A stretch of 64,000 bases of DNA. Source: a virus. The notes below the pieces were generated by a model. The model was not told where the DNA came from, did no database searches, and saw only the letters and a program-made list of their open reading frames with translations. Location of the stretch: positions 186,001-250,000 of IMG/VR virus record IMGVR_UViG_3300020154_000003; one strand, written 5' to 3'. A program made the translations under genes and the position numbers. Numbering within the stretch: the first letter of the stretch is position 1; every line of letters begins with the position of its first letter. Shown one piece after another: positions 63,972-64,000 of the stretch.

Positions 63972-64000
63972 CTTAAGTCTGTCCAAATTCGTTATGGTTT

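Overview
This window reads as part of the genome of a large tailed bacteriophage of Bacteroidetes (Bacteroidota). It is AT-rich and densely packed with small genes, many of which overlap by ATGA or TAATG. Starts lack Shine-Dalgarno motifs and are preceded by A-rich leaders. Several genes carry the host-type TAnnTTTG promoter box. Virion-type proteins, homing endonuclease modules, tRNA-like genes and phage nucleic-acid enzymes occur together. Nothing in the window places the host below phylum level.

Layout. (1) 1-16.8 kb: almost all leftward, about 50 small genes. Most are orphans, but two paralogous families stand out: family A (SETE..GDW..LPE..FS, 5 copies) and family B (W-D-[VI]-W-D plus a C-terminal LN..xxxY...L helix, 7-8 copies). 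Two isolated rightward genes interrupt it (8.8 and 12.6 kb). (2) 16.8-17.16 kb: divergent strand-switch region with tandem repeats. (3) 17.2-26.6 kb: rightward small genes separated by intrinsic terminators. It includes a ~445-nt highly structured ncRNA with its own promoter and terminator, a possible ~130-nt small RNA, tiny lipoproteins and membrane peptides, and a candidate papain-like peptidase. (4) 26.7-32.4 kb: leftward; an interrupted tRNA-Leu, then virion or tail-type proteins. (5) 32.5-45.6 kb: leftward accessory block with SLOG + NADAR genes, a six-repeat NUMOD1 protein, an HNH homing endonuclease, an ABC-like ATPase, an HNH-SF2 helicase next to a DGQHR protein, DHFR and a PQ-loop protein. 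(6) 45.6-62.2 kb: leftward; HAD nucleotidase, RNA ligase, transmembrane pentapeptide-repeat protein, M28-like peptidase, caspase-like protein, R2K-like ATP-grasp, Pif1/Dda-like helicase and many small genes. (7) 62.29-63.82 kb: about 1.4 kb of non-coding, hairpin-rich DNA downstream of another interrupted tRNA, a candidate giant phage ncRNA.

Most striking observation: three tRNA genes (14.6, 26.8 and 63.8 kb) have good acceptor, D and T arms, but the anticodon arm is split just 5' of the anticodon loop by extra segments of about 58, 76 and 15 nt. In the 26.8-kb gene, removing the extra segment restores a perfect 5-bp anticodon stem and a canonical Leu(UAG) loop. A fourth tRNA-like element (4.2 kb) lacks the anticodon arm altogether but encodes CCA. 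The same window encodes an RNA ligase. This suggests, without proof, an undescribed phage tRNA-intron or tRNA-repair arrangement.

Sequence-wide signals: a TTT[AG]CGTATAAT-type promoter recurs at least 12 times; TATATTTG boxes lie so close to ATG that leaderless mRNAs are likely; GTAACCTTTT precedes four rightward units; and the palindrome CTTAATTAAG occurs 10 times where well under one is expected.
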